Below, in pieces: positions 1 through 5,759 of a stretch of 7,600 bases of DNA. The notes beneath the pieces were generated by a model. The model was not told the origin of the DNA. It did no database searches and saw only the letters and a list, made by a program, of their open reading frames with translations. The position numbers were made by a program, and so were the translations under genes. Position 1 is the stretch's first letter; each line of letters begins with the position of its first letter. The stretch covers positions 1 to 7,600 of the forward strand of contig CAYGKP010000126.1 of assembly GCA_964350605.1 (NCBI GenBank), given 5' to 3'. This DNA is from CAYGKP01 sp964350605. GTDB taxonomy: Bacteria > Bacteroidota > Bacteroidia > Cytophagales > JAAEPT01.

Positions 1-1
1 C

Positions 2-16
2 CATACGTTTCGTATG
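2..16 (-). terminator. Possible hairpin downstream of tRNA-Ser
   Basis: A perfect inverted repeat, CATACG-TTT-CGTATG, lies about 33 nt past the 3' end of the tRNA in its direction of transcription. It could be the stem of an intrinsic terminator or a 3' processing structure. The stem is only six base pairs and not GC-rich. Any following U-tract would lie left of position 1 and cannot be seen, so the call is tentative. The rest of 1-48 shows no gene. Confidence 0.25.
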
Positions 17-48
17 AAGGGTTTTGGTAGGATTTGACTCCTTAAAAG

Positions 49-133
49 CAGAGGACGAGGGATTCGAACCCCCGGTACCTCGCGGTACAACGGTTTTCAA
101 GACCGCCGCGTTCGACCACTCTGCCAGCCCTCT
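49..133 (-). tRNA. tRNA-Ser (anticodon UGA)
   Basis: The minus strand folds into a complete class II tRNA. The acceptor stem AGAGGGC pairs with GTCCTCT (with one G-U) and is followed by discriminator G at 49, as usual for serine. The anticodon loop CTTGAAA places TGA at 99-97. A long variable arm, GTACC-GCGA-GGTAC, marks tRNA-Ser. The T arm carries GGTTCGAAT. The 3' CCA is not encoded, because the bases after the discriminator do not spell it, so it must be added by nucleotidyltransferase. This tRNA reads UCA and, depending on wobble modification, other UCN serine codons. A TAnnTTTG-like box about 37 nt upstream and a hairpin just before the 5' end are listed separately. Confidence 0.97.
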
Positions 134-137
134 GTGT

Positions 138-164
138 CAAAAATCGAGCGCCCTTGGGCACTCG
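138..164 (-). terminator. Terminator-like hairpin between metallopeptidase gene and tRNA-Ser
   Basis: On the minus strand, CGAG-T-GCC-CAAG-GGC-G-CTCG (164 to 145) forms a stem of four pairs, one mismatch and three pairs capped by a CAAG loop. It is followed by A and then five T (143-139). This is the shape of an intrinsic terminator and lies about 70 nt past the metallopeptidase stop codon. It ends only six bases before the tRNA 5' end, so it could instead be a leader hairpin in the tRNA precursor. Confidence 0.5.
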
Positions 165-169
165 CCAAG

Positions 170-177
170 CAAAGATA
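170..177 (-). promoter_or_regulatory. Candidate promoter -7 box for tRNA-Ser
   Basis: TATCTTTG on the minus strand (177 to 170) matches the Bacteroidota -7 consensus TAnnTTTG exactly. It is 36 nt before the tRNA 5' end, a sensible distance for a short tRNA leader. No clear TTTG or TTG -33 element is found 19-21 nt upstream, which lowers confidence. If used, transcription would start at about position 165, immediately before the hairpin at 164-145. Confidence 0.4.
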
Positions 178-232
178 AGACAACCTATCGGTTTACCTGA
201 GATCGAAATTCTTCCGCAATGCAGGCGTACCT

Positions 233-1306
233 CTAGAATTCGGAGGACGGTATGAGATCGGTATTCCGATGCTCGAGCAGCAAGTGATGGATGAACCTCA
301 TCTTCTCGATAACAGCTGGAGTAATTACAAACGGATAGACATCGGGCATGCCCATCGATCGGTTGATGCTGTTCACTGCAAACGACAAGGGAACACTTCG
401 TTGAATGACCTGGTCAAAATCAACGACCCGATACGGATCGACAGAGTCTTCCACAATCATTTCTTTGGGGCTGTCTAGCGGACTGACACGCGCACCGAAG
501 TAATGCGCCGTCTCCAGCATATCCATCACATGAAAATAGTGCGCCCAGGTTTCCGCCCAATCTTCCCAGGGATGGGCTGCGGCATATTTGCTGATGTAGG
601 AGTCTCGCCAGTTCGCTGGCGCTCCCTCTTTGTAGTGGCGCTTTAGTGCCTTGGCATAATCGGCTTCCTCGTACCCAAACAGGGCCCTGAATTCGCCATG
701 CATATCATAGTTTGTGTAGACCAGTTGATCCCAAAAGTAGTGGCCCACCTCATGCCTCAAATGGCCGATCAGCGTCCGATAGGGTTCAAGAAGCTGTTTT
801 CGTGTCTGCTCTCTCAACACGGAATCCGCCTCCCGAAGCAAAATGGTAATCACGCCGTCGTCATGGCCGGTCATGATGTGGGGCTTGTCGTGCTTGGCAA
901 CAAAATCGAAGCAAAGCCCATTGTATTGGTTCAGCTTACTGGAAACGACCAGGCCAATCTTCTGGAGTTGGTACACCAACCGATGTTTGGCGATCTCAAG
1001 ATTCCGCCACTTTCGAAAATTCTTTTTCTCCGAGAGGTTCGGGATTGTTCGATTGAGTTGACAGGCGGTGCAATAGCCCTGTGGGTCGCTTGCTTCCAGA
1101 ACCCAGTTGCAGACATCGTACTCGTAGTTTTGGCAGTATTTGTACTCAAGCTGATCGGAGAGTGAAACCATCGGATACACACTCGGATCAAACGCAAGCA
1201 TTTGCCGTTTGAGGTCATGATATCCCGACCGAAACCCGCATTTCTCACAGTTCGTATTTTCAAAGAACAGCGGGTGGGTGCAGTTGCCACATTGAAATAT
1301 CTTCAT
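233..1306 (-). CDS. Putative zinc-ribbon metallopeptidase (Peptidase_Mx-like family)
   Basis: This 357-residue protein resembles the COG4307-type group of putative zinc peptidases: an N-terminal zinc-ribbon region followed by a gluzincin-like catalytic domain. The N-terminus has CxxC pairs at C6/C9 and C20/C23, then further cysteines at C58, C66 and C79/C82, enough for two zinc sites. The catalytic core shows H185-E-V-G-H189, the HExxH signature of two zinc-binding histidines and a catalytic glutamate. A later acidic stretch, WEDWAETWAHYFH (247-259), probably supplies the third ligand (E248 or E252). No signal peptide or membrane segment is seen, so it is probably cytoplasmic. The ATG at 1306 begins directly with the cysteine ribbon, which supports this start; no Shine-Dalgarno precedes it. 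It is a single-gene unit with its own candidate promoter. Substrate and physiological role are unknown for the family. By eye its base composition is lower in GC than the genes to the right. Confidence 0.85.
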   Translation of the reverse strand: MKIFQCGNCTHPLFFENTNCEKCGFRSGYHDLKRQMLAFDPSVYPMVSLSDQLEYKYCQNYEYDVCNWVLEASDPQGYCTACQLNRTIPNLSEKKNFRKWRNLEIAKHRLVYQLQKIGLVVSSKLNQYNGLCFDFVAKHDKPHIMTGHDDGVITILLREADSVLREQTRKQLLEPYRTLIGHLRHEVGHYFWDQLVYTNYDMHGEFRALFGYEEADYAKALKRHYKEGAPANWRDSYISKYAAAHPWEDWAETWAHYFHVMDMLETAHYFGARVSPLDSPKEMIVEDSVDPYRVVDFDQVIQRSVPLSFAVNSINRSMGMPDVYPFVITPAVIEKMRFIHHLLLEHRNTDLIPSSEF

Positions 1307-1329
1307 GAAGGTGCCAGGTGGGATTGAGT

Positions 1330-1337
1330 CAAAGGTA
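1330..1337 (-). promoter_or_regulatory. Candidate promoter -7 box for metallopeptidase gene
   Basis: TACCTTTG on the minus strand (1337 to 1330) matches TAnnTTTG exactly and lies 23 nt before the ATG at 1306, giving a leader of roughly 15-20 nt. No convincing TTG element is seen 19-21 nt upstream. The rest of the 130-bp divergent gap (1307-1436) holds no gene. Confidence 0.4.
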
Positions 1338-1436
1338 GTTGATCGCTGGGGTCGTACGGGATTTGATTTTTCGGGGGCTAGATAGAATCCTTAGGGTCAA
1401 GAAGCGAGTGACAACACGAATCGGTACCTTCTGCAC

Positions 1437-1862
1437 ATGAAGAAAGAAACCACCAAGTTGGCAGGCACCTTGCTTGTTGTTTTACCTACCGTCGCCTACG
1501 GCGGGATCAGTTTGCTCACCTTCCTGATCAACCGCGAAAGCGGGTACGTCGACAATCCCTTGCGCCAAGATTTGTTCCGCGCGGGCCATGCGCATGCAGG
1601 CGTACTGTTGGTGCTCTCGCTGGTCCTCTTGCGATACGTTGACGAAGCCAAGTTGCCAGGCGGGCTCATCAAATTTGCCCGAGTGGGAACGCCGATGGCG
1701 GCCCTTTTGATTCCCGGTGCGTTCTTCTTTTCCGTACTCGATCCAAAAAGCACCGAGCCAAATGGCCTGATCTACTTGGCCTACGCCGGGTTTGTAGTGC
1801 TACTGGTTACCCTGGTCACACTCGGCATCGGGCTCATCCGCGCCAGCAAGGCGGGAGACTAG
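1437..1862 (+). CDS. Small four-helix membrane protein of unknown function
   Basis: This is a 141-residue, strongly hydrophobic protein with a short basic N-terminus (MKKETTK). Four likely membrane helices fall at about residues 7-31, 47-67, 83-101 and 111-135. At the start of helix 2 is AGHAHAG, placing H51 and H53 one turn into the membrane. Such an HxH pair could bind a metal or heme, as paired histidines do in some respiratory membrane proteins, but that is only an analogy. A conserved-looking loop, LDPKSTEPNGL, links helices 3 and 4. I do not recognise a named family. ATG at 1437 is chosen because the first helix follows at once and no closer alternative fits. There is no Shine-Dalgarno. 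Its TAG overlaps the TAG of the convergent yihY-like gene on the shared tetramer CTAG at 1859-1862. Confidence 0.8.
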   Translation: MKKETTKLAGTLLVVLPTVAYGGISLLTFLINRESGYVDNPLRQDLFRAGHAHAGVLLVLSLVLLRYVDEAKLPGGLIKFARVGTPMAALLIPGAFFFSVLDPKSTEPNGLIYLAYAGFVVLLVTLVTLGIGLIRASKAGD

Positions 1863-2815
1863 CTACGCAGCTTGCGCGGGTCGATGCCCTGCTTGGCGGC
1901 GTCGATGCTGGCGTTGATCTCAAAGCCGACCAGCAGCACCATCGAGATGAACTTCAGCCAGAGCATCAAGCCGATCAGCGTACCGATCGAGCCATAGACC
2001 TTGTTGTAGGTCGCAAAGTTGTTCAGATAGTAGGCAAAGCCCATTGAGACGAGCACCATCATCACGGTCGAAGCTACCGCGCCGATGGAAAAAAAGCGCC
2101 ACCGTTTGTGGACTGCCGGGGCGTAGACGTAGAGGATCGCGACGGCAACTAAAAAGAGGAAAATGAACAACAGGTACTGGGCGACTCGCAGGATGTAGTA
2201 AGTCGTATCGGGATCGAGCAAGCCCAAGGTGTGAACGTATTCCTCCAACACCTTACCCGTGCTCATCAGTACCAACCCGGCCACCAGCACCAATGAAATG
2301 ACAAGCGTCAGTACCACGGCCGTTAGGCGGCGAAGGATGGGGCTGCGGCTTTCGCGCGTGCGATAGCAACGGTTGAAGGCATCCATCAAGGCCATCGTTC
2401 CGTTAGTCGAGAGGTAAAGGGCCATCAGGAAACCAAAGGAGAGCAGCCCGCCTCGCTGTTTGCCGATGATGTCGGCGATGGTGCTGGCCGCCGCCTCGAA
2501 GATGGTTTGGGGTAACACCTGCGAGAGCAAGAGCATGATCTGGCCGTTCAGGTCGTGGACCGGGATGTAGGGGATCAGGGTAAAGAGAAAAATGATCGAG
2601 GGAAACAACGCCAGGGTAAAGTTGAAGGCCACCCCGTTCGATTGGGATTGGATGTGATTTCGCCGCATCTGGCGACGAAAGAGCAGCATGACCGTCCAAA
2701 GTGAAATCTCTTTTTCGCGATGCACGATGATCGCATCAAGCTTGGCACGAATCGTATTCCAAATCGGCCAGGCCTTGACGCGGGCCCGCAGGCGGTTGAT
2801 TCTCTTTTTGATCAA
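1859..2815 (-). CDS. YihY/BrkB-family inner-membrane protein
   Basis: This 318-residue integral membrane protein belongs to the YihY (formerly ribonuclease BN/BrkB) family. A basic cytoplasmic N-terminus (about 1-55) is followed by six hydrophobic segments near 62-84, 124-146, 164-186, 210-232, 242-264 and 275-300. The family signature near the C-terminus, YGSIGTLIGLMLWL followed by LLVGFEINA (274-302), is clear. The old RNase BN assignment is not supported for this family, and the true function (transport or envelope related) is unsettled. The start is TTG at 2815-2813 and shares TTGA with the TGA stop of the upstream thioesterase gene, a 4-bp overlap typical of translational coupling. No ATG or GTG lies in frame just upstream, and the N-terminal length fits the family. 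It is the last gene of the mltG operon. Confidence 0.9.
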   Translation of the reverse strand: MIKKRINRLRARVKAWPIWNTIRAKLDAIIVHREKEISLWTVMLLFRRQMRRNHIQSQSNGVAFNFTLALFPSIIFLFTLIPYIPVHDLNGQIMLLLSQVLPQTIFEAAASTIADIIGKQRGGLLSFGFLMALYLSTNGTMALMDAFNRCYRTRESRSPILRRLTAVVLTLVISLVLVAGLVLMSTGKVLEEYVHTLGLLDPDTTYYILRVAQYLLFIFLFLVAVAILYVYAPAVHKRWRFFSIGAVASTVMMVLVSMGFAYYLNNFATYNKVYGSIGTLIGLMLWLKFISMVLLVGFEINASIDAAKQGIDPRKLRS

Positions 2816-3234
2816 CGTGGTGCCTGGGAGGAAAAATGAGGGACGAGGGCGTCTCGTAAGGCCGTGGGCAATTCGCAGGGTCGCCCCGTCGCTTGATTCA
2901 CGAAGACGAGTCGCGTGGTGCCGACGTTTAGTAGTGTGCCTTGCTCGTTGAAGACTTCATAGTCGAAGGCGATCCGCATCTGGGGCATTTCCAAGATGGT
3001 GGTTTTGATGGTCAGCAGGTCATCATAGCGAGCCGGGCGGATGTATTTGGTCCGCAGTTCGAGCACAGGCATGATGATGCCCTGGGTCTCCAAGTCCTTG
3101 TAACGAATGCCCATTGACCGAAACAATTCCACCCGCGCTACCTCGAAATACTGGGCATACACCCCGTAATAGACATAGCCCATTTGGTCGGTATCGGCAT
3201 AGCGCACACGGATTTGGGTCTCGGCGGTGAACAT
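2812..3234 (-). CDS. Acyl-CoA thioesterase, YbgC/4HBT hotdog-fold family
   Basis: This 140-residue single-domain hotdog thioesterase hydrolyses acyl-CoA or acyl-ACP thioesters; its preferred substrate cannot be read from sequence. Near the N-terminus is the motif YADTDQMGYVYYG (12-24). By comparison with Pseudomonas 4-hydroxybenzoyl-CoA thioesterase, D16 is the expected catalytic aspartate. It is followed by the helix YAQYFEVARVE and later strands typical of the fold. The ATG at 3234 is chosen because it opens directly into the first strand (FTAETQIRVRY). A longer frame to 3306 would add 24 low-complexity residues and overlap the end of mltG by about 60 bp. From 3234 the gap to the mltG stop is 13 bp. 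E. coli YbgC works with the Tol-Pal envelope system; here the link to envelope work is only the operon context. Confidence 0.9.
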   Translation of the reverse strand: MFTAETQIRVRYADTDQMGYVYYGVYAQYFEVARVELFRSMGIRYKDLETQGIIMPVLELRTKYIRPARYDDLLTIKTTILEMPQMRIAFDYEVFNEQGTLLNVGTTRLVFVNQATGRPCELPTALRDALVPHFSSQAPR

Positions 3235-3247
3235 GGCGGGGATCGGA

Positions 3248-4318
3248 TTACTGCGCGGCTTTTTCGCGTTCGAGTTTGTTGAGGTAGCGGTGGTAAGCCG
3301 CCGCATACAAATTGTGCTCGCGCAGCGATTTCGAGAAGGCGTGTTGGCCCAAGTTTTCGACGCTGGCGCAGTAGTAGAGGTGGCTGTTCTTCTCGGGGTT
3401 CAGGGCCGCTTCCAGCGAGGGGATGCTTGGCGCGTTGATCGGACCGGGGGGCAGGCCGGCGTACTTATAGGTGTTGTAGGGCGAATCCACATCCAGCAAC
3501 CGTTTGCCCTTCACGCGGGTTGCGCCAAAGTCGCCAGCGGCAAACTTCAAAGTCGGGTCGATTTGCAGAAGCATGCCGCGTTCCAGGCGGTTGTAGATCA
3601 CTCCGGCAATCCGCGCTTTCTCGGGGTTGTAGTTGGTTTCTCCTTCGATCAGCGAGGCGATGGTTGATATCTCCTGTTGTGTGCGGCCGAGGGCTTTGGC
3701 TTTGGCCTTGCGTTCGGCGGTCCAGAAGGCATCGTACTCGAACTTCATGCGCGCCATGAGGCCCTGGGCATCCATTGTCCAATACACTTCATAGGTGTTG
3801 GGGATGAACAGCCCGATGACCGAAGTGGTATCGAACCCAATCGAAGCCAAATAGGTCGAATCGTTTAGCATCGAGAGGACCTCGGCGGTATCGGCGCGGA
3901 TGGTCCGGCAAAGCAAGGCGGGCATCTGCTCGCGGGTGCGGAACTTGCTGGACGTGAAGGTCAGGCGCAGGGGTTCTTGATTGCCCGATCGAAACAGGCG
4001 CAAGACCTGCGGGTTGGTGCTGTTGGGCCAGATGCGGTAGAGCCCCGGCTTGAAGTTGTCGCGCACGCCCATCAGGCGGGCCAGGAAGCCGAACGAAACG
4101 GGTTCGTCCAGGATGCCTTCTTTGCGCAGCAACATGGCCACTTCGCCAAACTCCATGCCCGGCTCGATGGCGAACAGCACGCCATCCTCGGGCACCATAT
4201 TGTCCTGGCTGGGAACCAGGAGGTTGGGGGTGAAGTAGATTTGATAGCCATAGAACGTGACCATCGAGAGCAGCACCGAGAAGGCGGCGAGCAAATAGAG
4301 CGAACGCTTCTTTTTCAT
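3248..4318 (-). CDS. mltG: Endolytic murein transglycosylase MltG (YceG family)
   Basis: MltG cleaves nascent peptidoglycan strands within the chain and is thought to set glycan length or release new strands at the inner membrane. The 356-residue product has a basic N-terminus (MKKKRS), one membrane anchor (about 7-29) and a periplasmic region. A LysM-like subdomain lies at about 45-110 (IEPGMEFGEVAMLLRKEGI), then the YceG catalytic domain from about 120. The motif LIEGET (223-228) contains E225, equivalent to the catalytic Glu218 of E. coli MltG. It is followed by INRL-like IYNRLERGMLLQIDPT and the substrate-groove segment SPYNTYKYAGLPPGPI (279-294). Length and motifs are complete. ATG at 4318 fits because the anchor follows directly. 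It is the first gene of a three-gene minus-strand unit and diverges from the YciO-like gene across 80 bp. Confidence 0.96.
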   Translation of the reverse strand: MKKKRSLYLLAAFSVLLSMVTFYGYQIYFTPNLLVPSQDNMVPEDGVLFAIEPGMEFGEVAMLLRKEGILDEPVSFGFLARLMGVRDNFKPGLYRIWPNSTNPQVLRLFRSGNQEPLRLTFTSSKFRTREQMPALLCRTIRADTAEVLSMLNDSTYLASIGFDTTSVIGLFIPNTYEVYWTMDAQGLMARMKFEYDAFWTAERKAKAKALGRTQQEISTIASLIEGETNYNPEKARIAGVIYNRLERGMLLQIDPTLKFAAGDFGATRVKGKRLLDVDSPYNTYKYAGLPPGPINAPSIPSLEAALNPEKNSHLYYCASVENLGQHAFSKSLREHNLYAAAYHRYLNKLEREKAAQ

Positions 4319-4349
4319 CGAGTACCCCGGTTGGTGGGGGGGTGGAGCA

Positions 4350-4357
4350 CGAAGATA
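4350..4357 (-). promoter_or_regulatory. Weak candidate -7 box for the mltG operon
   Basis: TATCTTCG on the minus strand (4357 to 4350) differs from TAnnTTTG at one fixed base and lies about 31 nt before the mltG ATG. No clear -33 element is present. It is the best candidate in the short divergent gap, but a single degenerate box can occur by chance. Confidence 0.28.
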
Positions 4358-4383
4358 GGGAAGATTGCGCCTGCCCGGTTTTG

Positions 4384-4391
4384 TACCTTTC
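4384..4391 (+). promoter_or_regulatory. Weak candidate -7 box for the yciO-like gene
   Basis: TACCTTTC (4384-4391) matches TAnnTTTG except for the last base. TTG at 4365-4367 lies upstream, but the 16-nt spacing is shorter than the usual 19-20. The box ends only seven bases before the ATG at 4399, so if it is used the transcript would be nearly leaderless. Confidence 0.3.
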
Positions 4392-4398
4392 GGCCCTC

Positions 4399-5028
4399 AT
4401 GTCCGCGACCCTCCTTCACATCCACCCCGAGAACCCACAGCCCCGCCAGATTGCCGAGGCCGTCGATGTGCTGCGCCGAGGCGGGGTCATCATCTATCCG
4501 ACCGACACGATCTACGGGCTCGGCTGCAGCATCCTGCAACCCAAAGCCATCGAGCGGATTTGCCTGATCAAAGGCATCAAGCCCGAGAAGGCCCACTTTT
4601 CGTTCATCTGCGCCGACCTGAGCCACATCTCCGATTACACCCGGCCCATCGACACGCCCACCTTTAAGATGATGCGTCGCGCCTTGCCTGGGCCGTTCAC
4701 CTTCATCTTGAATGCCTCGAACGAAGTGCCCCGCTTGCTCCAAACCAAGAAGCGCACCGTCGGCATCCGCGTGCCCGATCATGCCATCGCTCAGGCGCTG
4801 GTTGCCGAACTCGGCCACCCGATTCTCTCCACCTCGCTCCACGCCCAGGACGAGATTCTGCAATACCCCACCGACCCCGAGTTGATCCACGAGGAGTACG
4901 AATCGCGCGTGGACCTGGTGATAGAAGGCGGCATGGGCGAACTGATCGCCTCGACGGTCGTCGATTGCACGGGCGACGAAGTGGTGATCTTGCGGGAAGG
5001 CGCGGGCGACCTTAGCCTACTGGACTAG
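4399..5028 (+). CDS. YciO-like Sua5/YrdC domain protein
   Basis: This 209-residue single-domain protein belongs to the Sua5/YrdC/YciO superfamily, whose TsaC/Sua5 members make threonylcarbamoyl-AMP for the t6A modification of tRNA. Motifs in order are IIYPTDTIYGLGC (31-43, nucleotide-binding entry), LPGPFTFIL (96-104), TVGIRVPDH (120-128) and PILSTSLH (141-148), with the C-terminal REGAGDLSLL. The overall pattern, including HFSFICADLS and EVPRLLQTKKRT, is that of E. coli YciO rather than TsaC. In TsaC four residues (Lys, Arg, Ser, Asn) form a conserved active-site set; here K58 and S146 appear kept, while I60 and H148 stand at the Arg and Asn positions. TsaC activity is therefore uncertain. 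ATG at 4399 is preferred over a GTG at 4342, which would add 19 residues with no family resemblance. It is coupled to the next gene through TAGTG. Confidence 0.9.
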   Translation: MSATLLHIHPENPQPRQIAEAVDVLRRGGVIIYPTDTIYGLGCSILQPKAIERICLIKGIKPEKAHFSFICADLSHISDYTRPIDTPTFKMMRRALPGPFTFILNASNEVPRLLQTKKRTVGIRVPDHAIAQALVAELGHPILSTSLHAQDEILQYPTDPELIHEEYESRVDLVIEGGMGELIASTVVDCTGDEVVILREGAGDLSLLD

Positions 5029-5642
5029 TGTTCGACCCGCTACGGATCGAGCTGCACTACCTGCCGACTCTGGCGTATTTTCAAGCCATCGGTGCCGCTG
5101 GGTCGGTCACCCTGGAAGCTTCGGAGAGCTACCAGAAACAAACCTTTCGCAACCGAGCCACGATTCTGACCTCGCAGGGACTCCTCGATTTGGTGGTTCC
5201 CATTAAAAAGGGCCGCCGCCACCAGCCAATTCGGGAAGTGGAACACGAATTGTCGAGCGGGTGGAACGAGCATCACTGGCGCTCGATCTGTACGGCGTAT
5301 GGTAAGGCACCCTTCTTCGACCACTATGCCCCGCGCATCGAGGCGATTTTGGCCCAGCCGCCTGACAGATTGTATGATTTGAACCGCCAGTTGCTGACAG
5401 TCTGTCTGGCGGCGTTGGGTTGGCAGGTGCCCATTTCGGACTGTGAATCTTTTTTGCCCCTTAATTCCGGTCTCGAAGGCGACTTTCGGGGGCGATTTTC
5501 GCCCGAAGGGGTGTTACCGGTGCCCATCGAGCCGTATCCACAGTTGTTTGGCAATGAATTTGCAAAACAAGTATCACTGCTGGATGCCTTGTTCTGTACG
5601 GGTCCCCAGGCAAGTCTTCTGCTTCGCGGTGGCCTCCAGTAG
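5028..5642 (+). CDS. WbqC-family protein
   Basis: This 204-residue soluble protein resembles the WbqC family. Recognisable segments are IELHYLPTLAYFQA (7-20), the FRNRATI region (40-46), VVPIKKGRRHQPIREV (56-71), HHWRSICTAYGKAPFF (82-97) and the C-terminal PYPQLFGNEF-SLLDALF (169-189). The family was named from O-antigen clusters but is widespread in Bacteroidota as a stand-alone gene; its biochemical activity is not established, and no catalytic residues can be named with confidence. No signal peptide or membrane helix is seen. The start is GTG at 5028-5030, sharing one base with the TAG stop of the yciO-like gene (TAGTG). No other start is close, and the family's first strand begins at once. 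The coupling suggests joint expression with the YciO-like protein. Confidence 0.85.
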   Translation: MFDPLRIELHYLPTLAYFQAIGAAGSVTLEASESYQKQTFRNRATILTSQGLLDLVVPIKKGRRHQPIREVEHELSSGWNEHHWRSICTAYGKAPFFDHYAPRIEAILAQPPDRLYDLNRQLLTVCLAALGWQVPISDCESFLPLNSGLEGDFRGRFSPEGVLPVPIEPYPQLFGNEFAKQVSLLDALFCTGPQASLLLRGGLQ

Positions 5643-5701
5643 TGCGCAAGCAGCGCCGATGGTGGAAAACATTGTTGACTTGCTTGCGTTTGCACCTTTA
5701 C

Positions 5702-5720
5702 CGAGAACATTGTGTTCCCG
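5702..5720. promoter_or_regulatory. Inverted repeat in the spacer before clpC
   Basis: CGAGAACA-TTG-TGTTCCCG is an inverted repeat in which seven of eight positions pair (perfect core GAACA-TTG-TGTTC, 5705-5717). It lies midway between the WbqC-family stop and clpC. It has no T-tract, so it is not a standard terminator, and its size would suit a dimeric regulator. A weak promoter reading (TTG at 5672-5674, 18-nt spacer, CACCTTTA at 5693-5700) would put it at the start of transcription. This is inference only. Confidence 0.3.
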
Positions 5721-5759
5721 ATATTGACCAACGTAGACCTGTAGGCGTTTGGTCCAGGC

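Noticed and set aside
698..1165. Plus-strand open frame of 155 codons opposite the metallopeptidase
   Set aside because: Overlaps the HEVGH and cysteine-motif coding region on the other strand; its translation shows no coherent features.
3235..3306. Upstream extension of the thioesterase gene to a start at 3306
   Set aside because: It would add 24 low-complexity residues and overlap the 3' end of mltG; the ATG at 3234 opens directly into the conserved hotdog strand.
4342..4398. GTG start at 4342 for the yciO-like gene
   Set aside because: The extra 19 residues (MEHEDREDCACP...) do not resemble the family N-terminus, whereas MSATLLHIHPENP from 4399 does.
3977..4567. Plus-strand open frame of 196 codons across the mltG/yciO-like gap
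   Set aside because: It is antisense to mltG and then out of frame within the yciO-like gene; both real proteins are well supported by motifs, and this translation matches nothing.
4315..4890. Minus-strand open frame of 191 codons opposite the yciO-like gene
   Set aside because: Shadow frame of a gene with clear Sua5/YrdC motifs; no independent start context or domain.
5702..5720. Reading the GAACA-TTG-TGTTC repeat as a terminator for the WbqC-family gene
   Set aside because: The stem is short, AT-containing and lacks a following T-tract on either strand.
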